A stretch of DNA of 47,433 nucleotides from a virus. The notes under the pieces are model-generated. The model did not search any database. It was not told where the DNA came from and saw only the letters and a list, made by a program, of their open reading frames with translations. Positions 16,829 to 23,300 of the stretch are shown piece by piece; positions within the stretch are counted from its first letter, which is position 1; every line of letters begins with the position of its first letter. Location of the stretch: positions 1 to 47,433 of the IMG/VR virus record IMGVR_UViG_3300046660_000034; one strand, given 5' to 3'. The position numbers and the translations under genes were made by a program.

Positions 16829-16877
16829 GTAACCGCCTGCACTACGGGCGATTGCGCAAACGAAACAGAATTCCGAA
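16829..16877 (+). repeat. 49-bp intergenic repeat, copy 1 (partner 19908-19956)
   Basis: It matches 19908-19956 at 42 of 49 positions, in the same orientation. The start (GTAACCGCCTGCACT) and the last 20 bases (ending AATTCCGAA) are identical. The variable middle still allows a 4-bp stem in each copy (CGCC/GGCG here, CTGC/GCAG in the other). The two copies bracket the integrase/attP block. Confidence 0.7.
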
Positions 16878-16890
16878 CAGGTTCCGGCCT

Positions 16891-17088
16891 ATGTTAAGCA
16901 ACAGAGAAGCATACCAGCGTGCAGAACAGTGCGGCATCCGCCTCACATGGCTCCGCGACATGCAAGAATACCGTGTCACACTCCAGCGGTGGACACGCAA
17001 GCAGGCCGAAGCACTGGCCTATTTCACCGATGACATTGAAGACGCGCTGCTTACCGGCATGCATATCAGCCGCACTAGCGCCGTATAA
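16891..17088 (+). CDS. Small protein of unknown function (65 aa)
   Basis: ATG 16891 is chosen because the longer TTG start at 16852 would lie inside the repeated non-coding element. There is no clear ribosome site. Helical segments carry charged residues (EAYQRAEQCGIRLTWL, RKQAEALAYFTDDIEDALL). The start is uncertain and so is the gene; the amino acid pattern looks protein-like. Confidence 0.5.
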   Translation: MLSNREAYQRAEQCGIRLTWLRDMQEYRVTLQRWTRKQAEALAYFTDDIEDALLTGMHISRTSAV

Positions 17089-17101
17089 CGAGGGAACTAC
17101 C

Positions 17102-17425
17102 ATGAACACGACTGCAATCAAGAGCCGCGCATTCTCTGGTGCCTCTAGCGTGGCATCTGCCATCAAGGCGCGTTCGCCAATCTCGTTCAGCGTATCCACC
17201 ATCCGCACGGATACCGTTGAAGGCATCATGAAGCCGCTTACCAAGCCGATTGATGACCTGGATACGCTCATCGACAACAAGGAATTCCGCATTGCCGCGC
17301 TCTATACCGAAAACGAGCGGCTGCGCTACCAGATCGAAGCCAACCTGGACCGTATCCAGCAGGCCCGCGATGAAATCGGCAAGGCAACCACCGCAATGTA
17401 CAAGTTGCGCGCCGTTCTCGGCTAA
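17102..17425 (+). CDS. Early protein of unknown function with C-terminal coiled coil (107 aa)
   Basis: ATG 17102 follows GAGGGAACTACC. The first about 40 residues are Ser/Ala-rich. Residues 50-100 form a heptad-like helix (DDLDTLIDNKEFRIAALY, ENERLRYQIEANLDRIQ), so it probably oligomerises. No other features. Confidence 0.65.
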   Translation: MNTTAIKSRAFSGASSVASAIKARSPISFSVSTIRTDTVEGIMKPLTKPIDDLDTLIDNKEFRIAALYTENERLRYQIEANLDRIQQARDEIGKATTAMYKLRAVLG

Positions 17426-17484
17426 TTTCGTCCACTCACTGGACGCACAATTCCTCAACCACCTGAAAGACAGGCTCAACGCAG

Positions 17485-17718
17485 ATGGAACAAACAGTCC
17501 GCTCTACTGGATTTGAACAGGTCATGCCCTCGGCTACGGATGCCAAGGGCTGGCACAATCTGAACCGCAAGCAGCGCCGCGCTTCCCTTGCAAAGTCACA
17601 GGCTGGCAGGCCCCTTACTGTTGACGAACACGGCATCGTATTGCCCAAGCGTCTGCGGCTCAAGACACACGCTGCCAAGGTGGCGTTCGAACGTGGGCTT
17701 GAGGCTCACGGCGCATGA
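17485..17718 (+). CDS. Small basic protein of unknown function (77 aa)
   Basis: ATG 17485. It is rich in Lys/Arg in the middle (NRKQRRASLAKSQ) and near the C-terminus (KRLRLKTHAAK), suggesting nucleic-acid binding, but there is no recognisable fold. It starts a tightly coupled trio: its stop overlaps the ATG of a 28-residue zinc-ribbon-like peptide. Confidence 0.55.
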   Translation: MEQTVRSTGFEQVMPSATDAKGWHNLNRKQRRASLAKSQAGRPLTVDEHGIVLPKRLRLKTHAAKVAFERGLEAHGA

Positions 17719-17801
17719 GGTACGCCGCATACTGGACATGTAGCAAGTGCAAGCACTTGAACTACAACTGCAACGCTTGCGAGCAATGCGGTAGCGTATA
17801 A
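17715..17801 (+). CDS. Zinc-ribbon-like microprotein (28 aa)
   Basis: ATG 17715 overlaps the previous stop (ATGA). The peptide has CSKC and CEQC pairs with an extra Cys-Asn-Ala-Cys spacing between them (five cysteines in 17 residues), as in a minimal zinc knuckle. Its stop overlaps the next ATG. It is too short for confidence by composition alone; the coupled frame and the cysteine pattern support it. Confidence 0.5.
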   Translation: MRYAAYWTCSKCKHLNYNCNACEQCGSV

Positions 17802-17953
17802 TGTACCGGCTGGTATGGGTGTTTGTGTGGTGGTTTAGCAGTTGGACTGCTATTGATAGCCACCTTATCCATCCGTACTGGTATGCTGTACTCGATTACA
17901 CGGCCTGCGATTGGCGCGTGTACAGGTTAGGCATTAAGTACGAGTTCATGTAG
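17801..17953 (+). CDS. Small Trp-rich membrane-type protein (50 aa)
   Basis: ATG 17801 lies in TAATG with the upstream stop. The N-terminus is hydrophobic and Trp-rich (LVWVFVWWFSSW), possibly a membrane anchor, followed by an aromatic tail (HPYWYAVLDY). No family recognised. Translational coupling is its main support. Bases 17954-18218 that follow hold no gene that I can support. Confidence 0.4.
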   Translation: MYRLVWVFVWWFSSWTAIDSHLIHPYWYAVLDYTACDWRVYRLGIKYEFM

Positions 17954-18218
17954 CTGCCGCATCTAGTATGCGTCGGAACATATTGACCTATGTGTCATGT
18001 CGCTCAGCCCGCAAGGGTATTCGGAGTGAGAACATCTCAGGTGCATGATTTATCCATAGGACACATCCACCAGTACAAACCACGTGATTGTACGATTAAC
18101 TGCCAGCCAACCATACTTTAGCCACAGCCTAAGAGACGCCGACGGGCGCAGCGAATGAGCTAACTATGTACTATAACTGAGCAGTTAATCAATACCACCA
18201 CGGAGAACCAGAGACTAA

Positions 18219-18437
18219 ATGGCAAACAGACGGCTTGCACTCTCACAGCGTCAAATCGAGGCGTTGTGCAAGGGTGCGGCACGGGCAAACATGAGCCCGG
18301 AGATAAACATCAACGGTACATGGGTACGGCTAATACCTAATGTACATACTGCGCTTGCTGCTCCCGCTGTAATGAGTAGGGAGCAGGAACTGGACGACGA
18401 GATAGATAGGTTCAAGGCCAAACATGGTTACAGTTGA
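18219..18437 (+). CDS. Candidate excisionase or integrase-accessory protein (72 aa)
   Basis: ATG 18219 lies downstream of CGGAGAACC. The N-terminal part (ALSQRQIEALCKGAARANM) could be a helix-turn-helix-sized unit; the C-terminus is acidic and charged. It overlaps the integrase start by 14 bases, so the two are co-translated. Small genes in this position are often recombination directionality factors. The sequence itself does not prove this. Confidence 0.55.
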   Translation: MANRRLALSQRQIEALCKGAARANMSPEININGTWVRLIPNVHTALAAPAVMSREQELDDEIDRFKAKHGYS

Positions 18438-19485
18438 TCTGAAAGGCGTTCATCGGGTCGAGGCTAAAGGCAACGTCTACTACTACGCATGGCGTGGCGG
18501 TCCAAGACTTAAAAGCAAGCCCGGAACACCAGCATTCATCGCAGAGTATAACGAAGCGTTGGAAAGCCGGATAGTGCCCGACCACGCTAAATTCAGGTCG
18601 CTCATACGAGCTTATGAGCAAAGCACTGACTACCAGAAACTGGCTGCGAGCACTAAGCGCAACTGGTCGCGTATGCTCAAGATAATCGATAATCATTTCG
18701 GTGAAATGAGCATTGCGGCATTTGATCGGACGAAGAAGATACGCCCGGTCATACGGCAATGGCGTGGACAGTATGCAGAGACGCCGCGCACCGCTGACTA
18801 CGGTATGCAGGTGTTGTCTCGTGTATTGTCCTACGCTGTTGATCCGCTCGGTAAGATCGCTGCCAATCCGTGCGAGGGCATCAAGTCATTGTACTCCAAT
18901 GACCGCTCAACAATCATATGGACGGATGAGGATATACAGGAGTTTAAGACAGCTATGGACAAGAAAGGTAAACTGTATTGCTCGGTAGAGATGGCTCACG
19001 CTATGGACCTTGCAATCAATACTGGCTTGCGCGTTGGCGACCTTGTTAAATTGCGCTGGGATCAAGTACGGGGCAATGCTATCTTTGTTGCTACTGGCAA
19101 GAGCGGCGGCAAGACCGAAGCAATCATTCCGATGCACGATGATCTACGAGAGTTGCTTGCGAAAATACCCAAGCGTGCTGTTACTGTACTCACTAGCAGC
19201 ACCGGCATGCCGTGGACCGAGAACGGTCTAGCATCGTCGTTCCATACAGCTAAGAAGGGATTGAGCGAGGACAAGCGCGGCTTGCACTTCCACGACCTAC
19301 GCGGAACAGCAGCCACCAAGTTCTACATCGCCGGACTAGAGGAACGCGTGATCGCAGAGATCATGGGATGGTCAGAAGATGAGGTAAAGAAGATCATTCG
19401 CAGGTACGTAGGCAGACAGGCGGCGACACTAGCACTCATCGAGCAGATGAAGGCGAATGTAAAACCGGCTGTAAAACAAGCCTAA
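18424..19485 (+). CDS. int: Tyrosine-family site-specific integrase
   Basis: The protein has 353 residues. The catalytic domain shows the full set: Arg203 (TGLRVGDL), Lys226/Lys230 in the beta-hairpin (TGKSGGKTE), His290-x-x-Arg293 (HFHDLRGTAATKF), Trp316 in the usual His/Trp place (IMGWSEDE) and the nucleophile Tyr328 (RRYVGR). A SAM-like core-binding domain occupies about 55-160, and a short N-terminal beta part probably binds arm sites. It would join attP at 19529-19577 to the host tRNA-Gly gene. An integrase is unusual but known among T7-like phages. It ends only about 20 bases before the attP region, the usual arrangement. Confidence 0.95.
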   Translation: MVTVDLKGVHRVEAKGNVYYYAWRGGPRLKSKPGTPAFIAEYNEALESRIVPDHAKFRSLIRAYEQSTDYQKLAASTKRNWSRMLKIIDNHFGEMSIAAFDRTKKIRPVIRQWRGQYAETPRTADYGMQVLSRVLSYAVDPLGKIAANPCEGIKSLYSNDRSTIIWTDEDIQEFKTAMDKKGKLYCSVEMAHAMDLAINTGLRVGDLVKLRWDQVRGNAIFVATGKSGGKTEAIIPMHDDLRELLAKIPKRAVTVLTSSTGMPWTENGLASSFHTAKKGLSEDKRGLHFHDLRGTAATKFYIAGLEERVIAEIMGWSEDEVKKIIRRYVGRQAATLALIEQMKANVKPAVKQA

Positions 19486-19507
19486 TATCTGTACGCTCAA
19501 ACGGTGC

Positions 19508-19606
19508 CTAACGTGTTGAAATCATTGCTGGAGCGGGTAGCGGGGATCGAACCCGCTTCTCCAGCTTGGAAGGCTGGCCCCGGATGCAATCATTTCAACA
19601 CGTTAG
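19508..19606. other. attP region: tRNA-Gly core flanked by 21-bp inverted repeats
   Basis: CTAACGTGTTGAAAT... at 19508-19528 is repeated in inverted orientation at 19586-19606 (20 of 21 match). Between them lies a 49-bp tRNA-Gly 3' half and eight unrelated bases. It lies directly downstream of the integrase gene. The tRNA identity makes this the attachment core; the inverted repeats may be integrase or directionality-factor sites. Confidence 0.8.
19529..19577 (-). tRNA. 3' half of tRNA-Gly(TCC), not a complete tRNA (attP core)
   Basis: On the minus strand it reads as an anticodon stem-loop (CCAGC-CTTCCAA-GCTGG, anticodon TCC), a variable loop AGAA, a T arm (GCGGG-TTCGATC-CCCGC), a 3' acceptor strand (TACCCGC) and T-CCA. 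The 5' half (acceptor strand and D arm) is absent, so it cannot be a functional tRNA. Integration here would restore the host tRNA gene 3' end, as usual for integrases that use tRNA genes. Confidence 0.85.
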
Positions 19607-19612
19607 CTATAA

Positions 19613-19679
19613 AGTTTTACAAAACAGGGCCTAAATACGGCTATTAGATATCAGTATCTTAGCTGGTCCCTGTAAAACT
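19613..19679. other. Imperfect inverted repeat next to attP
   Basis: AGTTTTAC-AAAA-CAGGG (19613-19629) is complementary to CCCTGTAAAACT (19668-19679), with a 4-base bulge in one arm. An AGATA-TCAG-TATCT hairpin lies inside at 19646-19659. It may be arm-type sites for integrase/excisionase, or a leader hairpin for the gene at 19705. Confidence 0.4.
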
Positions 19680-19704
19680 AATTTGTGCCTTGGAGGACAC
19701 CTAA

Positions 19705-19911
19705 ATGGCCCGAATTTTGATTGTCACCGATCTACATCAGAACGTTCAGGCGGCGTTCACCGTCGAGGCGGAATGCCGCGATTACCTCATACGAAACAAC
19801 GCTAAGTACCTTATGGTGCTTAAGCTACTAGACGGCGTACCAGCGTGCTCACAGCATAAGGAATACCGTCTTGCTGAGCAGTGGTTGATAGACCACGCTT
19901 GGCCCGAGTAA
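19705..19911 (+). CDS. Small protein of unknown function (68 aa)
   Basis: ATG 19705 follows TTGGAGGACACCTAA, a strong ribosome site. It starts MARILIVTDLHQN, resembling a Rossmann-type first strand, but is far too short for a known enzyme. Its stop codon lies inside the second copy of the 49-bp repeat. Function unknown. Confidence 0.65.
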   Translation: MARILIVTDLHQNVQAAFTVEAECRDYLIRNNAKYLMVLKLLDGVPACSQHKEYRLAEQWLIDHAWPE

Positions 19912-19956
19912 CCGCCTGCACTCAAGCAGATTGCAGAAACGAAACAGAATTCCGAA
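19908..19956 (+). repeat. 49-bp intergenic repeat, copy 2
   Basis: Partner of 16829-16877 (42/49 identical, direct orientation). It begins in the stop codon of the preceding gene. Here the variable part forms CTGC-ACTCAA-GCAG. The 148 bases after it, up to 20104, hold no gene that I can support, only the ribosome site TAGGAG at 20091. Confidence 0.7.
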
Positions 19957-20104
19957 GCCGGAATAGCGCCGCTGCCGCGTCCTGTCGGCACTGCCTGAAC
20001 ACGTCCTGACAAGACCCAGGCGGATGGACCATTGAGCCTGTCAAGAACTTTATTTCTGGCTCCACCGGATTAACAGCCGCGCCTCTACCATAGGAGTATT
20101 GACA

Positions 20105-20476
20105 ATGATTGCTGCACTTATCGTTGCAGGCTTTGCGCTTAGCCTTACCCTCTTCCTCGTGATGCAGCGTACCGGACGGCTCAAGCTCTTCCTCGGTTAT
20201 GCAGGCGTCGTGGACATACTCTTTACCATCCTCATCTTCGGCCTGTTCGCTCATACCTTCTCAGGTGTGGTTGCTGGAACGTTCGCCGGTCTCTTCATGG
20301 CATGCGGCCTTACTGTGCTGCGCAACATGATCGGCTACGAGCGTATTGGCCGCAAGGGTATCAAGTTCGTTGTGGTCTACACAGAACCTAAGTGGTCACT
20401 GCGTCGTACTGCACGGAATACAGTCAGCAACATCAAACAGAGGATCGAGCCGATCTTCTCGGAGGCAGTACAATGA
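20105..20476 (+). CDS. Small membrane protein of unknown function (123 aa)
   Basis: ATG 20105 is eight bases after TAGGAG. There are two or three hydrophobic segments (about 1-20 IAALIVAGFALSLTLFLVM, 32-50 VVDILFTILIFGLFAHTF, 55-75 AGTFAGLFMACGLTV), then a basic cytoplasmic-type tail. No family recognised. The stop overlaps the next start (ATGA). A role in host takeover or superinfection exclusion would fit its position but is a guess. Confidence 0.65.
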   Translation: MIAALIVAGFALSLTLFLVMQRTGRLKLFLGYAGVVDILFTILIFGLFAHTFSGVVAGTFAGLFMACGLTVLRNMIGYERIGRKGIKFVVVYTEPKWSLRRTARNTVSNIKQRIEPIFSEAVQ

Positions 20477-21057
20477 ATATGCATACGAAGGACATCTCGA
20501 CCGGTGACATTGGTGGCGTATGCCATCACAGCACAGCGGATTTCTGGGAAGAGTACGACCTGTACAAGATCAAGAAGGACGCGCCGGTCACAGATCGTAT
20601 CGACGTGCCAAACCTCGTCAAGAACGACGTGCGTACAGGCATGAAGCGCATGATCTACCGCGACAAGGCTGTTGTCGGAACGGTCTGGGTTATCCCGACT
20701 GCCGCACGCCGCCAGATGTGGGAAATGCTCGGTCTGGACGTTGGTGGACGCTTGATTGAAGACGAGTTCTGGCACCTGTCCAAACCGATCAATCTCGGCG
20801 GCGGTCGCTTCACTCGTAAGATTTCGGAGTTGTCTTGGGACGACGACGCAGCTAGTGCGGGCAACGAGCTTGGGTACATGCAGGAATGCGGTACAGCCCA
20901 GTCTTGGGAAAAGCCGTTCGCCTTCAATGACTACACGGTGAACAGACAGTGGTACGTCTCGGAGAAGCGCGACCCGAACCAAAAGCGGGTACGTGGTCTG
21001 GGAACCATACCATTTTATCGCCCCAGTCAACTGGCAGAAATCAACCGGGAGGTATAA
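20473..21057 (+). CDS. Early protein of unknown function (194 aa)
   Basis: ATG 20473 overlaps the preceding stop and has GGAGG eight bases upstream; the longer start at 20392 would run far into the membrane gene. The protein is Trp- and Asp-rich, with alternating strands and helices. Notable segments are KRMIYRDKAVVGTVWVIPTA and ELSWDDDAASAGNELG. No motif that I can name. Function unknown. Confidence 0.7.
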   Translation: MNMHTKDISTGDIGGVCHHSTADFWEEYDLYKIKKDAPVTDRIDVPNLVKNDVRTGMKRMIYRDKAVVGTVWVIPTAARRQMWEMLGLDVGGRLIEDEFWHLSKPINLGGGRFTRKISELSWDDDAASAGNELGYMQECGTAQSWEKPFAFNDYTVNRQWYVSEKRDPNQKRVRGLGTIPFYRPSQLAEINREV

Positions 21058-21091
21058 GGGCACCCTACCTCCCCCTGTACGGGAATTGAGT

Positions 21092-21235
21092 ATGAATTTT
21101 AAAGAGACTTTCAGCATGGTAATCGTCGGCGTCATTTGCGTCGGCGTCATGGTTATGCTACATGTACTACAGGGATGTGCAGGCTACCAGCCAGAGGGCG
21201 CTGGCCTAGATCAGACCCTGCAATACGTGAAGTAG
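21092..21235 (+). CDS. Small single-span membrane peptide, possible lipoprotein (47 aa)
   Basis: ATG 21092. A hydrophobic segment (about 8-26, SMVIVGVICVGVMVMLHVL) is followed by LQGC at 26-29, a marginal lipobox, then a short polar tail. It could be a lipoprotein or simply a membrane peptide. The ribosome site (GGGAATTGAGT) is moderate. Confidence 0.5.
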   Translation: MNFKETFSMVIVGVICVGVMVMLHVLQGCAGYQPEGAGLDQTLQYVK

Positions 21236-21309
21236 CATTGATAGTGTACGTGGTGCCCGAAGCTATAGGCGGGTTAAATGCCTCTCAACACCAGCCACGT
21301 CCATCAATG
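21236..21309 (+). other. Long-range stem in intergenic leader
   Basis: CATTGAT (21236-21242) and ACGTGG (21248-21253) pair with CCACGT (21295-21300) and ATCAATG (21303-21309), closing a loop of about 40 bases that contains CCCG/CGGG. It starts one base after a stop codon and ends 61 bases before the ATG at 21371, so it may be an mRNA-processing or leader structure. Confidence 0.4.
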
Positions 21310-21370
21310 AGTGCTACAAGAGTACTCTAAACCGCTGGCAAACAGCAACAACAACAGAAAAGGAACTACC

Positions 21371-21943
21371 ATGTCCAACGAAGCAGCAAACGCCCTCGCC
21401 GCCCTCGGTATCGCATCTGAAACCGTTGCATCCGTTGCAGTCGTCGCAACCGGCGAGCCCGCAGTACTGGAAGCCAAGGCAGCAACCGCTGAACTGCCGC
21501 TCGGTGGTGGTGAAGCCCCGGTCGAGCCGGTCGCAGCAGCCGCCCCGGTCGTGCAGGAAGAAGCCGCAGCCTTCAAGGCCGGTGAAGTCGAAGAGATCAG
21601 CTTCGATGAACTGCCGACCCTCAAGCGCGCCTTTGCTGGCGGCGGTCGTACCATCTACGGCATCGAAGACATCGCAGCACCTGGCACCGGTGGCAAGAAG
21701 TACCATGCCAAGCTCGTCAAGTTCGAAGGCGGCGACGAGAAGGCGTTCAAGCGTTCCGTACAGTCCTCGGCAACCGGTCAGAATACCAAGTCCAAGGCCG
21801 CAGACGCCCCGAACTACTACGTCACCCGCTCGCATGAAGTCGAAGGCAAGTTCGTCGGCATCTACGTGATCCGTACGGACGACCGCCCCGCCGACGAGGC
21901 TGTGTCGGATGCGACCACGGAAACGGCTGGCGAAGCCGCATAA
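21371..21943 (+). CDS. Abundant-type Ala/Glu-rich protein of unknown function (190 aa)
   Basis: ATG 21371 follows AAAAGGAACTACC; codons before it are unlikely to be translated. The N-terminal about 70 residues are low-complexity Ala/Val/Pro/Glu. The middle (about 80-165) looks folded (FDELPTLKRAFAGGGRTIYG, YYVTRSHEVEGKFVGIYVI). The C-terminus is acidic and Ala-rich. A strong terminator follows, so it ends a transcript. It may be a DNA-mimic or binding protein, but nothing proves it. Confidence 0.7.
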   Translation: MSNEAANALAALGIASETVASVAVVATGEPAVLEAKAATAELPLGGGEAPVEPVAAAAPVVQEEAAAFKAGEVEEISFDELPTLKRAFAGGGRTIYGIEDIAAPGTGGKKYHAKLVKFEGGDEKAFKRSVQSSATGQNTKSKAADAPNYYVTRSHEVEGKFVGIYVIRTDDRPADEAVSDATTETAGEAA

Positions 21944-21977
21944 TACTACTACTGCATAAAGCAGTCTGAATTACCAT

Positions 21978-22024
21978 AGTGGCGCGTTACCTCGGATGTA
22001 CAGGGACGCGCCACTGTTGTTTTT
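21978..22024 (+). terminator. Rho-independent terminator after early genes
   Basis: A perfect 10-bp stem, AGTGGCGCGT with ACGCGCCACT, encloses an 18-base loop and is followed by GTTGTTTTT. It separates the early block from the replication genes. Confidence 0.8.
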
Positions 22025-22077
22025 AATGCTCTAGCGATGCGGCTATGGCAGTTTAAACAACAGGAGCTAACACTAGC

Positions 22078-22512
22078 ATGGACATTCACGGCGCTTGGGT
22101 GGACACCTTCAACAAGTTCGCAATCGGTGATGCGGCTGCGATCTTCACGAAGTACCCGAGATTTTGGAGCGAAGCTGCACGAGGCGGTGAGTTCCATAGC
22201 AATATACTACCAATCTTCAACAGCAGTGCGTACGATGCTGCGGCGATGCTCGCCTACTACAAGGGCGAAGCAAACAGTAAGGATGCAGTTCGCATCTTCC
22301 AGACATTCACGCGAGAGACCATTGAACGCCACGGGTATAGCCCGGACGTATCAAGGTACATCGCTATTTGGTACTTCTTCATTGTGCTGATGCCTGAGTA
22401 TGACCGCCAGCGCAAGATCACAGAACTCACCGATGTAGTAGGCATGTTCCAGTGCTACATCAATACCGGTGAAATCGACTACGAACACGACTGGAACGAG
22501 GAACAGAATTAA
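22078..22512 (+). CDS. Protein of unknown function (144 aa)
   Basis: ATG 22078 follows CAGGAGCTAACACTAGC. Acidic and aromatic-rich, probably all-helical; it contains SRYIAIWYFFIVLMPEYDR, a hydrophobic helix that is too short and interrupted for a sure membrane span. Its last base is the first base of the endolysin ATG. No family recognised. Confidence 0.7.
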   Translation: MDIHGAWVDTFNKFAIGDAAAIFTKYPRFWSEAARGGEFHSNILPIFNSSAYDAAAMLAYYKGEANSKDAVRIFQTFTRETIERHGYSPDVSRYIAIWYFFIVLMPEYDRQRKITELTDVVGMFQCYINTGEIDYEHDWNEEQN

Positions 22513-23300
22513 TGGACAAGACAGTACCGGGTAGCGCAGCCGCTATCCTGAACTTCATCAGCGGACCGGAAAGCCGTGGTAACTACGATTGCTTCAACAG
22601 CAACGTACAGGCCAAGCTGCCGAAGGCGCTGACCAAGATGACCTTGAGAGAGGTGCTTGCAATCAACTACAAAGCCATCGGTGCACGGTCATCCGCAGCC
22701 GGTCGCTACCAGATCATCAAGGACACGCTGCTCGGCCTCATTGCTGAGCTATCGTTGCCGCTTACTGCCAAGTTCACGGCGGACCTACAGGATCGCCTTG
22801 GCTACCATCTGCTGCGACGTCGGGGCTACGATGCCTGGACCCTCGGCAAGATCAATACCGCTGAGTTCGCCAAGAGGCTGGCGCAGGAATGGGCATCGCT
22901 GCCTGTCCTGGCTGGCACGAAGGGCGCTAAGGGTAACAACATCCAACGCGGTCAGTCGTACTACGATGGTGACGGACTGAACAAGCATGGCGTAGCCGCT
23001 GGTGACTTCCAAGCGGCCCTCGAAATCGCCATCACGTACAAGGAACGCTTCGCGGTAGCAGTACCGGAGAAGAAGACCAGCAACACAACCAAGACCTTCA
23101 TCGCTGCCAGCGGTGTTGCACTCGGCGGTACGGGAGCAAGTATTGCGTCTTCCAACCCGCCGAACTTGCCAGACATCGGCACGGTCACTCTGATTGCTTC
23201 CTATGCCAAGGATGCATGGGTGGTCGGGCCGGTGTTCGGCGGGGTAACGCTAGCGGCAATCCTGGCCGGTGGCCTCTTCTGGTACTACAGGCGCGGCTAA
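22512..23300 (+). CDS. Endolysin, lambda R-like lysozyme/transglycosylase with C-terminal membrane hairpin
   Basis: The protein has 262 residues. The N-terminal catalytic domain resembles phage lambda R: an early Glu20 in SGPESRGNYDCF is the likely catalytic acid, then SSAAGRYQII at about 60-69 and EWASLPVLAG near 133-142. It should cleave the glycan strands of peptidoglycan. Unlike lambda R, it carries about 90 extra residues with two hydrophobic segments (about 196-214 and 236-259) and ends WYYRRG. This suggests membrane anchoring or a holin-like release function. T7 uses an amidase in its comparable early region; here a muramidase-type enzyme replaces it. Family assignment is good; the role of the membrane part is inference. 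Confidence 0.8.
   Translation: MDKTVPGSAAAILNFISGPESRGNYDCFNSNVQAKLPKALTKMTLREVLAINYKAIGARSSAAGRYQIIKDTLLGLIAELSLPLTAKFTADLQDRLGYHLLRRRGYDAWTLGKINTAEFAKRLAQEWASLPVLAGTKGAKGNNIQRGQSYYDGDGLNKHGVAAGDFQAALEIAITYKERFAVAVPEKKTSNTTKTFIAASGVALGGTGASIASSNPPNLPDIGTVTLIASYAKDAWVVGPVFGGVTLAAILAGGLFWYYRRG

Noticed and set aside
19529-19577. A functional phage tRNA-Gly gene
   Set aside because: The acceptor 5' strand and D arm are missing; upstream bases on the minus strand are the inverted repeat, not a tRNA.
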